A DNA stretch of 64,000 nucleotides from Streptomyces sp. B3I8 (GCF_030816915.1 NZ_JAUSYN010000002.1:6585501-6649500); one strand, 5' to 3'; positions 26,404 through 35,113 are shown, counted from the first letter of the stretch. Made by a program: numbers and translations. Notes: generated from the sequence alone by a model not told the origin.

Positions 26404-26846
26404 GGACGCTGCCTCTCGATGGCCGCGCGGTGAATGCGCGGGTCTATGGCATTCGGGTCTGAGCATCGGCCGAGTGGACCGCGCACCGTGGCTCTGCCGG
26501 GCGCCGGCCCGCCGTGACGGGAACACGAGGAGGGCATCCGGCCGGTAGCAGGAGCCGTGGTGCCCGTTCGGACGGCGGTGAGGCGGCGGACGCGGGTGCC
26601 GCTGCGACGGACGGCAGCGCAGTGAGTGTTCGCATGCGCTGTCCGAAGGTTCTGCGGGTTCTGTCACGGACTGAGCGCCCTCCGCGACCGAAAACCAGGA
26701 GGTACCCCGGACGAGGCGGTGGTGCGTATGCCAGATTGCCAGTGTCGCTTCGGCTTCTGGACGTGCGTGTTCCGCGAATGTGAGGGTCATTGGGTCACCT
26801 CCATCTGCGTCTGGCCTGCTACCGGAAGGGTTCCGGTGCTACGCCC
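26404..26846. other. Non-coding gap of about 440 bp inside the minus-strand cluster
   Basis: No open frame here has coding character. It separates the GT2/deacetylase/dehydratase group from the HAD gene and its upstream partners, so it probably holds the promoter of the former. I could not identify convincing promoter boxes or a strong hairpin. Confidence 0.4.
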
Positions 26847-27485
26847 TCATGGGCTTGAGGAGCTTTCCTGAGCTGGGACGAGAAGCGACAGAGCGGCCGG
26901 AAGCCTGGAAGGATGGGGCACGTGCAGTGAGTTCATGCCGAACCGGCGGGCAGCTTCGACGTTTTCGGGGTTGTCGTCGACGAACGTGGCCTCATCGGGG
27001 AAACAGCCACAGGCTGTGAGCAGCTGGTGGAAGTACTCGGATCGGGGTTTCTCTGTCCCGATGTGCCACGACGAGCCGATGACGTCGAACAGTTCGAAGT
27101 GGCGGTAGCGCGCGTTTTTCAGTTTGTCCCAATGCTCGGCCTCGTTGTTTGCCAACGCGAGCACCAGGCCGGTATCACCGGTCCGCAGATGTCGCAGGGC
27201 GATGAACGCCGTGTCGTACGCGCGGACGCTGTCCATGTAGAGGCTGTCAGTCCATTCCGGCTCCACAGAGCCGATGTCGGCGCCCGCCGCGTTGAGGCAG
27301 TCGGCCAGAACCGCGTGTACGTGACGGGCCCCGGTCTCGTACGCACGGTCGTGTAGGTCGAGCTGACGCCGCACCTCCTGGGGGTCGGCTCCATGTTGTC
27401 GGGCCAGGCGCGGCAGGAAATCGGTTTCCTCAGTGACGTTGTTGAACAATATGCCCCCGGCGTCCACGAGTAGTGCCCTGATCAC
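26847..27485 (-). CDS. HAD-family hydrolase lacking the second motif I aspartate
   Basis: A 212-residue HAD protein: motif I LLVDAGGILFN, motif II LVLALANNEAEHWDKL, Lys in IGTEKPRSEYFHQLL and motif IV ATFVDDNPENVEAARRFGM. Motif I has D-A-G instead of D-x-D, so the usual acid/base Asp of phosphatases is missing; this resembles haloacid-dehalogenase-like members and raises doubt about plain phosphatase activity. It is coupled by ATGA overlap to the upstream SDR gene. In the cluster it may act on a sugar phosphate or have a non-hydrolytic role. Confidence 0.75.
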   Translation of the reverse strand: MIRALLVDAGGILFNNVTEETDFLPRLARQHGADPQEVRRQLDLHDRAYETGARHVHAVLADCLNAAGADIGSVEPEWTDSLYMDSVRAYDTAFIALRHLRTGDTGLVLALANNEAEHWDKLKNARYRHFELFDVIGSSWHIGTEKPRSEYFHQLLTACGCFPDEATFVDDNPENVEAARRFGMNSLHVPHPSRLPAALSLLVPAQESSSSP

Positions 27486-28441
27486 ACTCGCTCCAGGTGT
27501 TCTCGCAGCCAGACGGTGTTCTCTTCCAGACCGGATTCCAAGGAGTACTGAGGTGCCCAGCCAGTTGCTCGGCGCAACTTCGTGGCGTCCGCTCGCAGCA
27601 TGTCGACCTCGCCAGGCCGCGCGGGCGCCATCCGTATCTCACTCTTCGACGCAGTCATGCGCAGGATGAGATGCGCGAGGCTGAGGATGTCGTGATCGGT
27701 TCCGGTGCCGATGTTGTAAGCGTCGCCAACGGGTGCGAGTTCGGCCAGCCGCAGGAACGCGTCCACAGTGTCCTGCACATAAGTCAGGTCGCGGGTCTGT
27801 GAGCCCGTTCCGTTGACGAGCAACGGTTCCCCGCGTAGAGCTTTGACGAGAAAGATCGGCACGACGTCATAGACGTGTCGGGGACCATAGCAGTTGAACG
27901 GCCGCACGATGGTCAGTGGAACGTCGAAGGTGTTTCGGTACGACCAGGAGATTCTGTCGCACGCCACCTTCGAGGCGGCGTAGGGAGTCGCCGGTCTCAG
28001 CGGGTATTTTTCGGTGATTGCGGTGTCGTGTGAGCCGTAGATCTCGCTCGAACTGGTGAGGAGGACGTGTCGCGGTCCGGCCAGCCGTGCGGCCTCCAGA
28101 ACGTTCACTGTGGAAGAGATGTTGGTTTGGATGACCGAGGTGGGCTGCGTCAGTGAGGCCGGCACATATGCGTCGGCGGCAAGGTGGAACCATGTGTCGG
28201 CCTGGACAGCGCCCAGGGTGGCGACGGCTGAAGGGGCGGCCAGGTCGGTCTGGATCAGAGACTGCAGACTGGCGACTGCCTGCGGTGACAGGTTGTGGAA
28301 GCGCCGCGTCACCTGGGAGCGGGAGGTTCGCCGCACCACGGCCTGTACGCACGCGCCGCGTGACAGCAGTTCATCGACTAGGTGGGACCCGATGAAGCCG
28401 TCGGCTCCGGTGACGAGGACGGTACGGTCTCGCCAGTTCAT
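27482..28441 (-). CDS. NAD-dependent sugar dehydratase/epimerase (GDP-mannose 4,6-dehydratase-like)
   Basis: A 319-residue extended SDR with NAD motif VTGADGFIGSHLVDELL, catalytic Ser in VLLTSSSEIYGSHDTA, YxxxK as YAASK, RPFNCYGPRHVYDVVPIFL and the NGTGSQTRDLTYVQDTVDAF substrate loop. The TSSSEIYG motif with an acidic residue at the active site suits a 4,6-dehydratase or 4-epimerase acting on an NDP-sugar. It overlaps the aminotransferase stop upstream (ATGA) and the HAD start downstream. It is the second dehydratase-like SDR of the cluster, suggesting either two different sugars or successive steps. Confidence 0.82.
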   Translation of the reverse strand: MNWRDRTVLVTGADGFIGSHLVDELLSRGACVQAVVRRTSRSQVTRRFHNLSPQAVASLQSLIQTDLAAPSAVATLGAVQADTWFHLAADAYVPASLTQPTSVIQTNISSTVNVLEAARLAGPRHVLLTSSSEIYGSHDTAITEKYPLRPATPYAASKVACDRISWSYRNTFDVPLTIVRPFNCYGPRHVYDVVPIFLVKALRGEPLLVNGTGSQTRDLTYVQDTVDAFLRLAELAPVGDAYNIGTGTDHDILSLAHLILRMTASKSEIRMAPARPGEVDMLRADATKLRRATGWAPQYSLESGLEENTVWLREHLERV

Positions 28442-29775
28442 GCGGCTCCTCTGGTTCGGTCGATGCTGGGAGCGCGGGTGGTCTCGGAGTTGAGTCGTTC
28501 AAAAGTTTCACGCAACGCGGATCCGAGGAACGCCGTCTCCTCCTCAGAGATGTTGAGCGGCGGGGCCACGATGACGCCCTCACCGCCGCCGTCCGGCTGG
28601 AACCCGTTGAAGGGGTACAGGAGGAGTCCCTGCTCCCGGGAAAGGGCCAGCGCCCTGCGCTGGGTACCGGGTGTCAGTTCGACCCCCAGGAAATAGCCGC
28701 AGCCACGGGTGTCGGCGACGACGGCCAGGTCCTGGGTGGCTTTACCAACAGCGTCAGTGACCACGGCACCGCGGACCCTCTCACGGTCCAGTGCACCGAT
28801 GTCTTCCAGGACCGAGAGGGTGGCCATCCCGACGGTGGCCTGCAACGGTGTGGCTGACATGGTGCCCATCAAGGGGACTGGAATGTCGGCGGACAGCAAG
28901 TCCTCCGCCGCCTCCGGTGACATCAGCACAGCCGAGATCGGCAGATAGCCGGCGCCCAGTCCCTTGGCGAGTACTGTGAAGTCCGCGTCGGAACCAGGAC
29001 TGTGGTGGGCGGCCAGCGGCAAGCCCGTACGACCGAGGCCGGTGAGTACTTCGTCGTGGATCAGCAGTACTCCGTGTGCGGTACAGATGTCGCGCACCGC
29101 CCGCAGGTAGCCGTCGGGGGGCCGGTATCCGCCGCCGGTGGTGCCGTTGACGGGTTCGACGAGCACTGCGGCAACACTGTCGGCTCCCGCCTCCTCTATG
29201 GCCGCATCGACCTCGGTGGCGCAACCGGAGTCGCATATGTCGAGGGGGCAATTGCGGTGGTGGCCCGGATAGGGCGGGTCGAAGGCCGGGCCGAGTCCGA
29301 GACCGTCGTCGGGGTGGGGCCGGCGACGTCGGTGGCCGGACAGGGCCAGGGCTAGGGCGCTGTTGCCGTGGTAGCTCAAGGACGCGGTGAGCACCTTGTG
29401 CCGATGTGCTTCCCCTCTCGCCCGCTGGACAGAGCGCGCGAGAGCAATGGCCATTTCCACAGCCGCAGTTCCGGTACACGCGAAGGTCACCCGGTCCTCG
29501 GGGCGGCCCACAGCCTTTGTGACCGCTTGTGCGAACCTCTCCTGCAGCCGCGGAGTCAGTGAGCCGGGGGAAGCGAAGGCTCCCTTCCTCGCCTGCTCGG
29601 TGAGTGCCTGCAAGACGGCCGGGTGAGCATGCCCCACGTTCACACAGATCAGTCCGCTGGAAGCGTCCATGAAGCGCTGGCCGTCCGGGCTGTAGACCCA
29701 GCACCCTTCGGCGTGGTCGAAGGGCAGGGATGTCACTGGCTGCCGGGCAGCCAGCAGTCGAGAGGACGGTGTCAC
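28438..29775 (-). CDS. Class III PLP-dependent aminotransferase
   Basis: A 445-residue fold-type I aminotransferase. Visible are SSGLICVNVGHAHPAVLQAL, the PLP-phosphate loop FACTGTAAVEMAIALAR, LSYHGNSALAL, the PLP-ring Asp in LLIHDEVLTGLGRTG and the Schiff-base Lys in FTVLAKGLGAGYLPISAVLMS, so it should be active. Class III members include glutamate-1-semialdehyde mutase, omega-transaminases and neamine-type aminosugar aminotransferases. The start is uncertain: the GTG at 29773-29775 is six nt after GGGAGG, while an ATG at 29791-29793 overlaps the upstream stop. It may install an amino group on a sugar or carbocyclic unit. Confidence 0.85.
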   Translation of the reverse strand: MTPSSRLLAARQPVTSLPFDHAEGCWVYSPDGQRFMDASSGLICVNVGHAHPAVLQALTEQARKGAFASPGSLTPRLQERFAQAVTKAVGRPEDRVTFACTGTAAVEMAIALARSVQRARGEAHRHKVLTASLSYHGNSALALALSGHRRRRPHPDDGLGLGPAFDPPYPGHHRNCPLDICDSGCATEVDAAIEEAGADSVAAVLVEPVNGTTGGGYRPPDGYLRAVRDICTAHGVLLIHDEVLTGLGRTGLPLAAHHSPGSDADFTVLAKGLGAGYLPISAVLMSPEAAEDLLSADIPVPLMGTMSATPLQATVGMATLSVLEDIGALDRERVRGAVVTDAVGKATQDLAVVADTRGCGYFLGVELTPGTQRRALALSREQGLLLYPFNGFQPDGGGEGVIVAPPLNISEEETAFLGSALRETFERLNSETTRAPSIDRTRGAA

Positions 29776-29789
29776 GTGTTTCCTCCCGT

Positions 29790-30932
29790 TCATACCAGCG
29801 CGAACCAGGGCAGCCAGTACCTGCTGTCCGTGTGGAGTCGGAGGGCCTGGACCGCGAACAGAGAGGCCCAGCAGTTGAGATGCAGTTCGCCCGCCTGCGG
29901 TCGGTAGCAGACGGCAGCCGTGTCTCCTGACTGGTGAACCGACTTGAGTAAAGTGGTCACCGCCTCCTCCAGGCCGGGGGCTGGGAGCCGGTGCAGTGCG
30001 ACGAGCCGTAGAGCCTGGGCCAGTACGTCGGACTGCGGCACGGGACGATCCGCCGCACGCCCCTGGAGGGGGACGAACCCGGGGAAGCCGCCTCCAGCTA
30101 GGCGCTGTCGCCACACCCACTCGGTGGCGCGGCGCGAGAGGTCCAGAGAAGCCGGGTCTTCGGAATGCGTGCCCCACACCCACAGTCCTTCGGCGGCGTA
30201 GCACAACGCGTGCAGACTGATTTGGTCACCGCTACGGCAACCGCCTGTTAGGGCGTCGAGAGGATCACCCTGCTGGTCGATCGCGTCGTGCACCATGCGT
30301 TCGGCGAGATCGGCCGCCGGCTTGAGACCGGAGGAGGCGGCCGAGAGCAGCGCCTGTACGCACTTCAGCAGATGCGCGTGTCCCTGGACGGACCAGGACT
30401 CCCCGAGCGGCACGTCAGCCGTACCGGGTACCACACAGGGCAGCTCACCGTGGCGTCGCTCCGCCGCGACCAGCGCCTCGGCGTTGCGGAGTCCGGCGGC
30501 GACCGCCCGGTCGTCGCCGGCGGCAAGCCCATGGCGGATCAGCCCATGCGCCGTCATGGCCACATCGAACGTGTAGACGGCCCGGCCGGTCTTCTCGGGA
30601 CGGGCCGAAAGATCACCAGCCTCGCTACGGGAAACGAGCCAGGCACAACCGGCCGCTGCCCGTGCGGTATCGGCGTCGTCCAGCGGCCACAGCGACGACA
30701 GAAATCCCAGTGTGTACCCGGTGATCTCCGGATAGGGCGGCGACAGCTCACCGCTGCCCAGCCGCCGCCATCCGCAGTACGCTCCCGACGAGCTCTGTGT
30801 GCCCCCTCGACATATCCACCGTGAAATTGCTTCGGCGGTGTCGAGTACACCCGGTGAGAGAAACGAGACACCGTTCTGCTCTCGCGTCTCCCGGCGCGAC
30901 TGCTGGCGCACGCCGGGTACGGGGGCGGTCAT
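29790..30932 (-). CDS. Unknown protein, probable alpha/alpha-toroid fold
   Basis: A 380-residue protein of mainly helical hairpins with repeated Gly/Trp-rich turns (PPYPEITGYTLGFLSSLWPL, RAVYTFDVAMTAHGLIRHGL, QISLHALCYAAEGLWVWGTH, FPGFVPLQGRAADRPVPQSDVLAQALRLVAL, ELHLNCWASLFAVQALRL). This pattern suggests an (alpha/alpha)6 barrel, as in polysaccharide lyases, glycosidases, epimerases and prenyltransferase/terpene-cyclase-like proteins. I see no DxDD or QW repeats of true terpene cyclases. It is coupled by overlaps to the GT4 gene upstream and the aminotransferase downstream, so it acts in the same pathway; the reaction is unknown. Confidence 0.6.
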   Translation of the reverse strand: MTAPVPGVRQQSRRETREQNGVSFLSPGVLDTAEAISRWICRGGTQSSSGAYCGWRRLGSGELSPPYPEITGYTLGFLSSLWPLDDADTARAAAGCAWLVSRSEAGDLSARPEKTGRAVYTFDVAMTAHGLIRHGLAAGDDRAVAAGLRNAEALVAAERRHGELPCVVPGTADVPLGESWSVQGHAHLLKCVQALLSAASSGLKPAADLAERMVHDAIDQQGDPLDALTGGCRSGDQISLHALCYAAEGLWVWGTHSEDPASLDLSRRATEWVWRQRLAGGGFPGFVPLQGRAADRPVPQSDVLAQALRLVALHRLPAPGLEEAVTTLLKSVHQSGDTAAVCYRPQAGELHLNCWASLFAVQALRLHTDSRYWLPWFALV

Positions 30933-32107
30933 CGACCGACCTCGCCCGAGACCAGGTCGGCGTAGGCACGCGCGTGTCCCTCGACCATCGCCTGCGAAGA
31001 GAAGCGTTGACGGACTCGCCGGTGGGCTTCGTCGACGAGAGCCGACACATCGGTGTCGAGAACCCTGCGCATGGCCTGAGACAGCGCAGAGACGTCGCCG
31101 GGCGGGTACAGCAGGCCGGTGTGATCGTGGTGAATCACCTCGTCGTGACCCTCGACATCGGTCGTGATCACGGGGCGTCGGCTCGCCATGGCCTCGTTCA
31201 GTGCTATGCCCCAGCCTTCGTGGGAGGAGGGAAGCACCACAGCGTCCGAGGCACAGTACAGGGCGGGCATCTCCTGCCAGCTCGTGTCCTCGACCCAGTG
31301 CACGTGGTCATCCACTCCGAGTTTCGCGGCGAGGGTCCGCAGTCCCTGGACGTATTCGGTGTTGGTCCTGCCCGAGGGAGCGGTGAGTACCAGGCGTGCG
31401 CGCGGGTGGGTTCGCCGTACATCGGCGAGCGCGCTGATCGCGTCCTCGATGCGCTTGCGTGGCACCGGGCGTGCGGCGACGAGGAACAACGGATCGTCTT
31501 CGAATCCGTGGGTGCTTCGCCACTGAGTGCGGGTGACCGGGTCGTCGTGGAAGACCGACAAGTCCGTCCCGAACTCCACGACTCGGGCCGGTTCGGTGAA
31601 GCCCGCCTCCCGGAGCCACCGCAAGTAGGCCTCGGAACCGCACAGGTGCAGATCGGGGTGGAGACTGGCGACAAGTCCTCGCTGAAGGGCGCGTTCCAAT
31701 TCCCAGTTGTTCCACATGTCGAACACGCGGACCCCTGGCACGAAGGTCTCGAAGAGAGAGACAGCCAATTTCGCGGTGACGGTGGGCCGCAGCCAGGCGA
31801 CCATCAGCGCCGGTATGTAGTTGAAGACATGAATCACGTCGGCGTTGGTGCCCTTGATCTCGGCGTGCAGCGACTCCATCGCGTCTTTGCAGTCGAGCTT
31901 CTGGCAGGCCGCGACGAGCCCGGTGGTTTCCCGCACGGTCACCTTGCCGGACCGGTACCTGTCCCGCTCGGAGCCGGGCGGCACGGCCTCGGTGAGTACG
32001 GTCACCTCATGTCCGTGCTCCACCAGCCCCTCGGCGAGCTGCTGGACGTGCGTCTCGCCCCCTCCGACGATCGGAGGGTACTTCTCGGCTATCAGAAGGA
32101 TCCTCAC
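30929..32107 (-). CDS. Family 4 glycosyltransferase (GT-B fold)
   Basis: A 392-residue cytoplasmic or membrane-associated retaining glycosyltransferase. The N-terminal domain starts MRILLIAEKYPPIVGGGETHVQQLAEGL; the C-terminal nucleotide-sugar domain has LFLVAARPVPRKRIEDAISAL (basic phosphate contacts) and the GT4 signature EGWGIALNEAMASRRPVITTDVEGHDEVI (E-x7-E). It overlaps the DegT-like gene upstream and the toroid protein downstream by 4 nt. It transfers an activated sugar to an unidentified acceptor; the sugar may be the product of the neighbouring enzymes. Confidence 0.88.
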   Translation of the reverse strand: MRILLIAEKYPPIVGGGETHVQQLAEGLVEHGHEVTVLTEAVPPGSERDRYRSGKVTVRETTGLVAACQKLDCKDAMESLHAEIKGTNADVIHVFNYIPALMVAWLRPTVTAKLAVSLFETFVPGVRVFDMWNNWELERALQRGLVASLHPDLHLCGSEAYLRWLREAGFTEPARVVEFGTDLSVFHDDPVTRTQWRSTHGFEDDPLFLVAARPVPRKRIEDAISALADVRRTHPRARLVLTAPSGRTNTEYVQGLRTLAAKLGVDDHVHWVEDTSWQEMPALYCASDAVVLPSSHEGWGIALNEAMASRRPVITTDVEGHDEVIHHDHTGLLYPPGDVSALSQAMRRVLDTDVSALVDEAHRRVRQRFSSQAMVEGHARAYADLVSGEVGR

Positions 32108-33306
32108 TTCATCTCCTCAAGGGCTGCGGTGAGTGCGTCGGTGGCGAGCGGGATGTCGACTCCGGGTGGGCACCCAAGCAGCACGGTGTCGCGTGCCAGG
32201 TCACGCGCTCGGCGATAGGGCTCGTGCACCAGGTAGGGCGTCCGGTCGAAACACGGCTGGTCGGGCAGTGACGCGCCCAAGAACCCGCGGGCCTCCACGC
32301 CGTGTGCGGCCAGTACGGTCACCACCCGGGCGAGGTCATGACCCGCGGGGATTCGGCACACAACGGCGAACGGTGAGGCGTCGGGATGGTCGGGGCGGCC
32401 GACGACGCGCCACCCCTCGAATCCCTCCACGACCTTGCGTATGGCATATGCGGCCGCTCGGCGTTCAGCGGCCATTCCCACGTGCCGGGTGAGCTGTACG
32501 AGCCCGAAGGAGGCCTGCAGGTCGGTCAGTTTGGCGTTGTACCCGTTGCGCAGGTGCACATAGCGTTCTTCGGACGCGATGGCCCTGCGCTCCACCGGGT
32601 AGGCGAACCGATTGCCCTCGTACTGCAGGTCGCGCCCGAATGCCCGCAGGCTCCGCAACAGGCCGGCAAGGACCGGGCTGTCGCAACCCACCATGCCGCC
32701 CTCTCCCGTGGTCAGGTGATGGCCGGCGTAGAAGCTGAAAGTGGCGGCATCACCGACGCGCCCCACCGGTACACCCTGGTGTGCGGCCCCCAGCGACTCG
32801 CAGCAGTCTTCGAGCAGCGCGATGCCCAGTCGTCGGCAGAGGCTGCTGAGGGCATGCATGTCCAGAGCTTGGCCGAGAGTATGGGGAAGGAGCATGGCGC
32901 GTGCTTCGAAGCGGACAGCCGCTTCCTCCACGAGACGCAGGTCGACGTTGACTCCATCATGTTCGACGTCGGTGAAAACTGGCACGAGGCCCAGCTGGAC
33001 GACCGGTGTGACGGCGCTGATGAATGTGGCGCCGCTGACCACCACTTTGTCTCCGGGAAGCAGTCCATCACGCTCGACCACGGCTGCCAGGGCCACGAGG
33101 TTGGCCATGCTGCCCGAACTGACCGCCACGGCGTGACGGAATCCGAACTCGTCTGCGAATGCTTTTTCGAACTCGCGGACTATACGTCCCGTGGCCAGAT
33201 CACCGGACTCGATCGCGGCGGTCACCGCCGCGATCTCCTCGGGGCCGTAGCGGGGCTGCCCGAAAGGAAGTGACCAGGTGTTCGTACTGGTGGAAATGGC
33301 CTGCAT
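32104..33306 (-). CDS. DegT/DnrJ/EryC1-family sugar 3-dehydratase-like enzyme (Lys replaced by His)
   Basis: A 400-residue PLP enzyme of the sugar aminotransferase/dehydratase superfamily: FGQPRYGPEEIAAV, ALAAVVERDGLLPGDKVVVSG, LGQALDMHALSSLCRRLGIALLEDCCESLGAAH and FSFYAGHHLTTGEGGMVGC. The residue that forms the Schiff base in aminotransferases is His in the HH of this motif, as in RfbH (E1), ColD and related 3-dehydratases, which use PLP (or PMP) to remove the C3 hydroxyl of an NDP-4-keto-6-deoxyhexose. The product would be a 3,6-dideoxy sugar. No ferredoxin-like or E3 reductase gene is adjacent, so a ColD-like mechanism is possible. Likely first gene of the coupled minus-strand run. Confidence 0.82.
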   Translation of the reverse strand: MQAISTSTNTWSLPFGQPRYGPEEIAAVTAAIESGDLATGRIVREFEKAFADEFGFRHAVAVSSGSMANLVALAAVVERDGLLPGDKVVVSGATFISAVTPVVQLGLVPVFTDVEHDGVNVDLRLVEEAAVRFEARAMLLPHTLGQALDMHALSSLCRRLGIALLEDCCESLGAAHQGVPVGRVGDAATFSFYAGHHLTTGEGGMVGCDSPVLAGLLRSLRAFGRDLQYEGNRFAYPVERRAIASEERYVHLRNGYNAKLTDLQASFGLVQLTRHVGMAAERRAAAYAIRKVVEGFEGWRVVGRPDHPDASPFAVVCRIPAGHDLARVVTVLAAHGVEARGFLGASLPDQPCFDRTPYLVHEPYRRARDLARDTVLLGCPPGVDIPLATDALTAALEEMK

Positions 33307-33341
33307 ACAGGGGCCTCCAGGCAGGTGAGGAGGATGGCTGG

Positions 33342-33926
33342 TCAGTCGGATTCACGTATGCCGTAAAACGACGCGAGCGTGGGTATCTGCGGCCGGTCGG
33401 CGACCAGGACGAGGCTATGGAACAGCAACCACGAGGTGGTGGCCCTCGGAGGGGCCGGGAAGAGCGGGCTCGCGTGGAAGAGGTACTCCGGGACGTGTGA
33501 CATGAGCCAGTACGGCAGGAACAGCTCATCGGGTCCCGGAAGAAACAGCGGCACGATCACGCACCCTGTGGGTACGACACGCACACTGCGTATTTTCCCC
33601 TCAGACAGGGATGACGAATAGAGCGCGAGATCGCGTGCAAGGCGTTCCACCAGGGCGGACCACTCGCCGTCGTCGATCTCAATACTTGGCTCTCTGGCAC
33701 GACGCTCGGTGAGCTCCGCCAGCGCCCTGGGCAAGGATGTGTCGTCGTGCCGCTCCGCGTGGCGGCGACATGCCGCAGCAAGCAGGTCCGTCGGCGGTGC
33801 GAGGGGGTGGCGCCTGACCAGCCATTTCTTACAGTCTCGTAAATGGATACCGCTCCAGTCCGAAAGCGCGTCATCGGAGGGCAATGGAGCTGCGGCTGTG
33901 ACCGGAAAGGTCGCAACATGCGTCAT
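33342..33926 (-). CDS. Hypothetical protein of the sugar cluster
   Basis: A 194-residue protein from a start at 33924-33926 (MTHVATFPVTAAAPLPSDD). I recognise no family. It has a charged N-terminal half (HLRDCKKWLVRRHPLAPPTDLLAAACRRHAERH) and a C-terminal part rich in aromatic residues (DELFLPYWLMSHVPEYLFHASPLFP and TTSWLLFHSLVLVADRPQIP), probably a soluble alpha/beta protein. It lies between the ThiO-like oxidase and the 3-dehydratase with gaps of about 30 bp, so it is very likely part of the same transcript. Confidence 0.6.
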   Translation of the reverse strand: MTHVATFPVTAAAPLPSDDALSDWSGIHLRDCKKWLVRRHPLAPPTDLLAAACRRHAERHDDTSLPRALAELTERRAREPSIEIDDGEWSALVERLARDLALYSSSLSEGKIRSVRVVPTGCVIVPLFLPGPDELFLPYWLMSHVPEYLFHASPLFPAPPRATTSWLLFHSLVLVADRPQIPTLASFYGIRESD

Positions 33927-33955
33927 GGTCGTCTCCGGAGGTCACATGATGCGGA

Positions 33956-35113
33956 TCAGTACTTGGCCGCGAACCTGGCGTGCGGCCGCAGGTGCCGGCC
34001 GTAGCGGAACGGGGACAGGTCGAGGCCGTCGACGGGGGAACGACCGCTCACGGCGTCAGCAATCAGCCGACCCGTGATGGGGGCAAGGAGAATTCCGTTG
34101 CGGTGATGGCCGGTGGCCACTAGAAAGCGGCGGTCGTCGGTGACACCGAGCACGGGCAGTTCGTCGGATGTCATAGGCCGGAAGCCGGCCCACATGTCTT
34201 CGAACTGCCAATGAGCCGCGTCCGGAACAACCTCGCAGAGCCGGGAGAGTACTGTCCCCACGACTCCGGCGGTGTTGTGTTCGTCCGGTACCAGGTATTC
34301 CTCGCTGGTACCCACGATGTAGCTGCCGGGCCGCCGTTCCACTATGGATCCGCAACCGCCGGCGGGCATGAAGATGACACTGCTGACCGCATGGGGAGGA
34401 CCGCTGAGTCGCATCATCTGTCCCTTGGCGGGACACAGGGGCACCTCCAGCCCGGCCAGCCGCGCGACGTCTGCCGTCCAGGCGCCTGCGGCGAGCAGGA
34501 CACGGTCGGCGACCACTCGGCTGCCGTCGCCGGCTGCCAGCACGATCCGTTCGCCCTGCTCGCCGATCTCGGCCAGTCCTCCCGTGTGCGCCCTGCCGCT
34601 CTGAGCGGCCACGGCGTTGCCCAGTTTCTCCCACAGCGCGATGGGATTGACGACTGCCTCGTCCCGGATCCTGATGGCCCCCCGTACAGCAGCGGGCGAG
34701 AGTGCCGGTTCGCGTGCGCAGACTTCTTCGGCCTCCAACCAGTCACAGTCGAAACCGAGTTGAGGCATCCAATCCATGCGCTCGCGCAGCGATTCCTCAC
34801 GCTCGCTGAGGTCGGTCAGCGTGAAATCGGTGATGCGATAGTCCACCTGCTCGGGTGTCGTCCAGTCGGAGCGCAGGAAGTGCTTGTAATAGGAAAAGCC
34901 CGCCTTAAGGAGGTCCAAGAATTGCTGGCACATCCAGGGGTCGTACTCGCAGGCCGGTGTCAGCATTCCAGCTGCGGCCGTCGAGGCTCTCCCTGTCGAT
35001 GGACCGCCCACGACGGCGACTCGATGCCCGGACTTCTGCAGATGCAGGGCGGCACTAAGCCCGATCAGACCGTCACCTACTACTGCCACATCAACACTGA
35101 CACGTTCATCCAT
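33956..35113 (-). CDS. FAD-dependent amine oxidase, glycine oxidase (ThiO)-like
   Basis: A 385-residue D-amino-acid-oxidase-family flavoprotein. It shows the FAD Rossmann motif VAVVGDGLIGLSAALHLQKSGHRVAVV at the N-terminus, STAAAGMLTPACEYD (the GxxAAGM loop of ThiO), VLLAAGAWTADVARLAG, CPAKGQMMRL and the C-terminal FD motif MWAGFRPMTSDELPVLG...FLVATGHHRNGILLAPITG. It should oxidise an amine to an imine with release of H2O2. No thi genes are nearby, so it probably works in the sugar or amino-sugar pathway rather than in thiamine synthesis. The start is the ATG at 35111-35113; a GTG just upstream is nearer to AAGGAGG. Confidence 0.82.
   Translation of the reverse strand: MDERVSVDVAVVGDGLIGLSAALHLQKSGHRVAVVGGPSTGRASTAAAGMLTPACEYDPWMCQQFLDLLKAGFSYYKHFLRSDWTTPEQVDYRITDFTLTDLSEREESLRERMDWMPQLGFDCDWLEAEEVCAREPALSPAAVRGAIRIRDEAVVNPIALWEKLGNAVAAQSGRAHTGGLAEIGEQGERIVLAAGDGSRVVADRVLLAAGAWTADVARLAGLEVPLCPAKGQMMRLSGPPHAVSSVIFMPAGGCGSIVERRPGSYIVGTSEEYLVPDEHNTAGVVGTVLSRLCEVVPDAAHWQFEDMWAGFRPMTSDELPVLGVTDDRRFLVATGHHRNGILLAPITGRLIADAVSGRSPVDGLDLSPFRYGRHLRPHARFAAKY

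Noticed and set aside
28153..28395. Small plus-strand frames inside the SDR and aminotransferase genes
   Set aside because: Shadows without ribosome binding sites or conservation.
29790..30932. Terpene cyclase or prenyltransferase assignment
   Set aside because: No DxDD, DDxxD or QW-repeat motifs could be found; only the general helical pattern fits.
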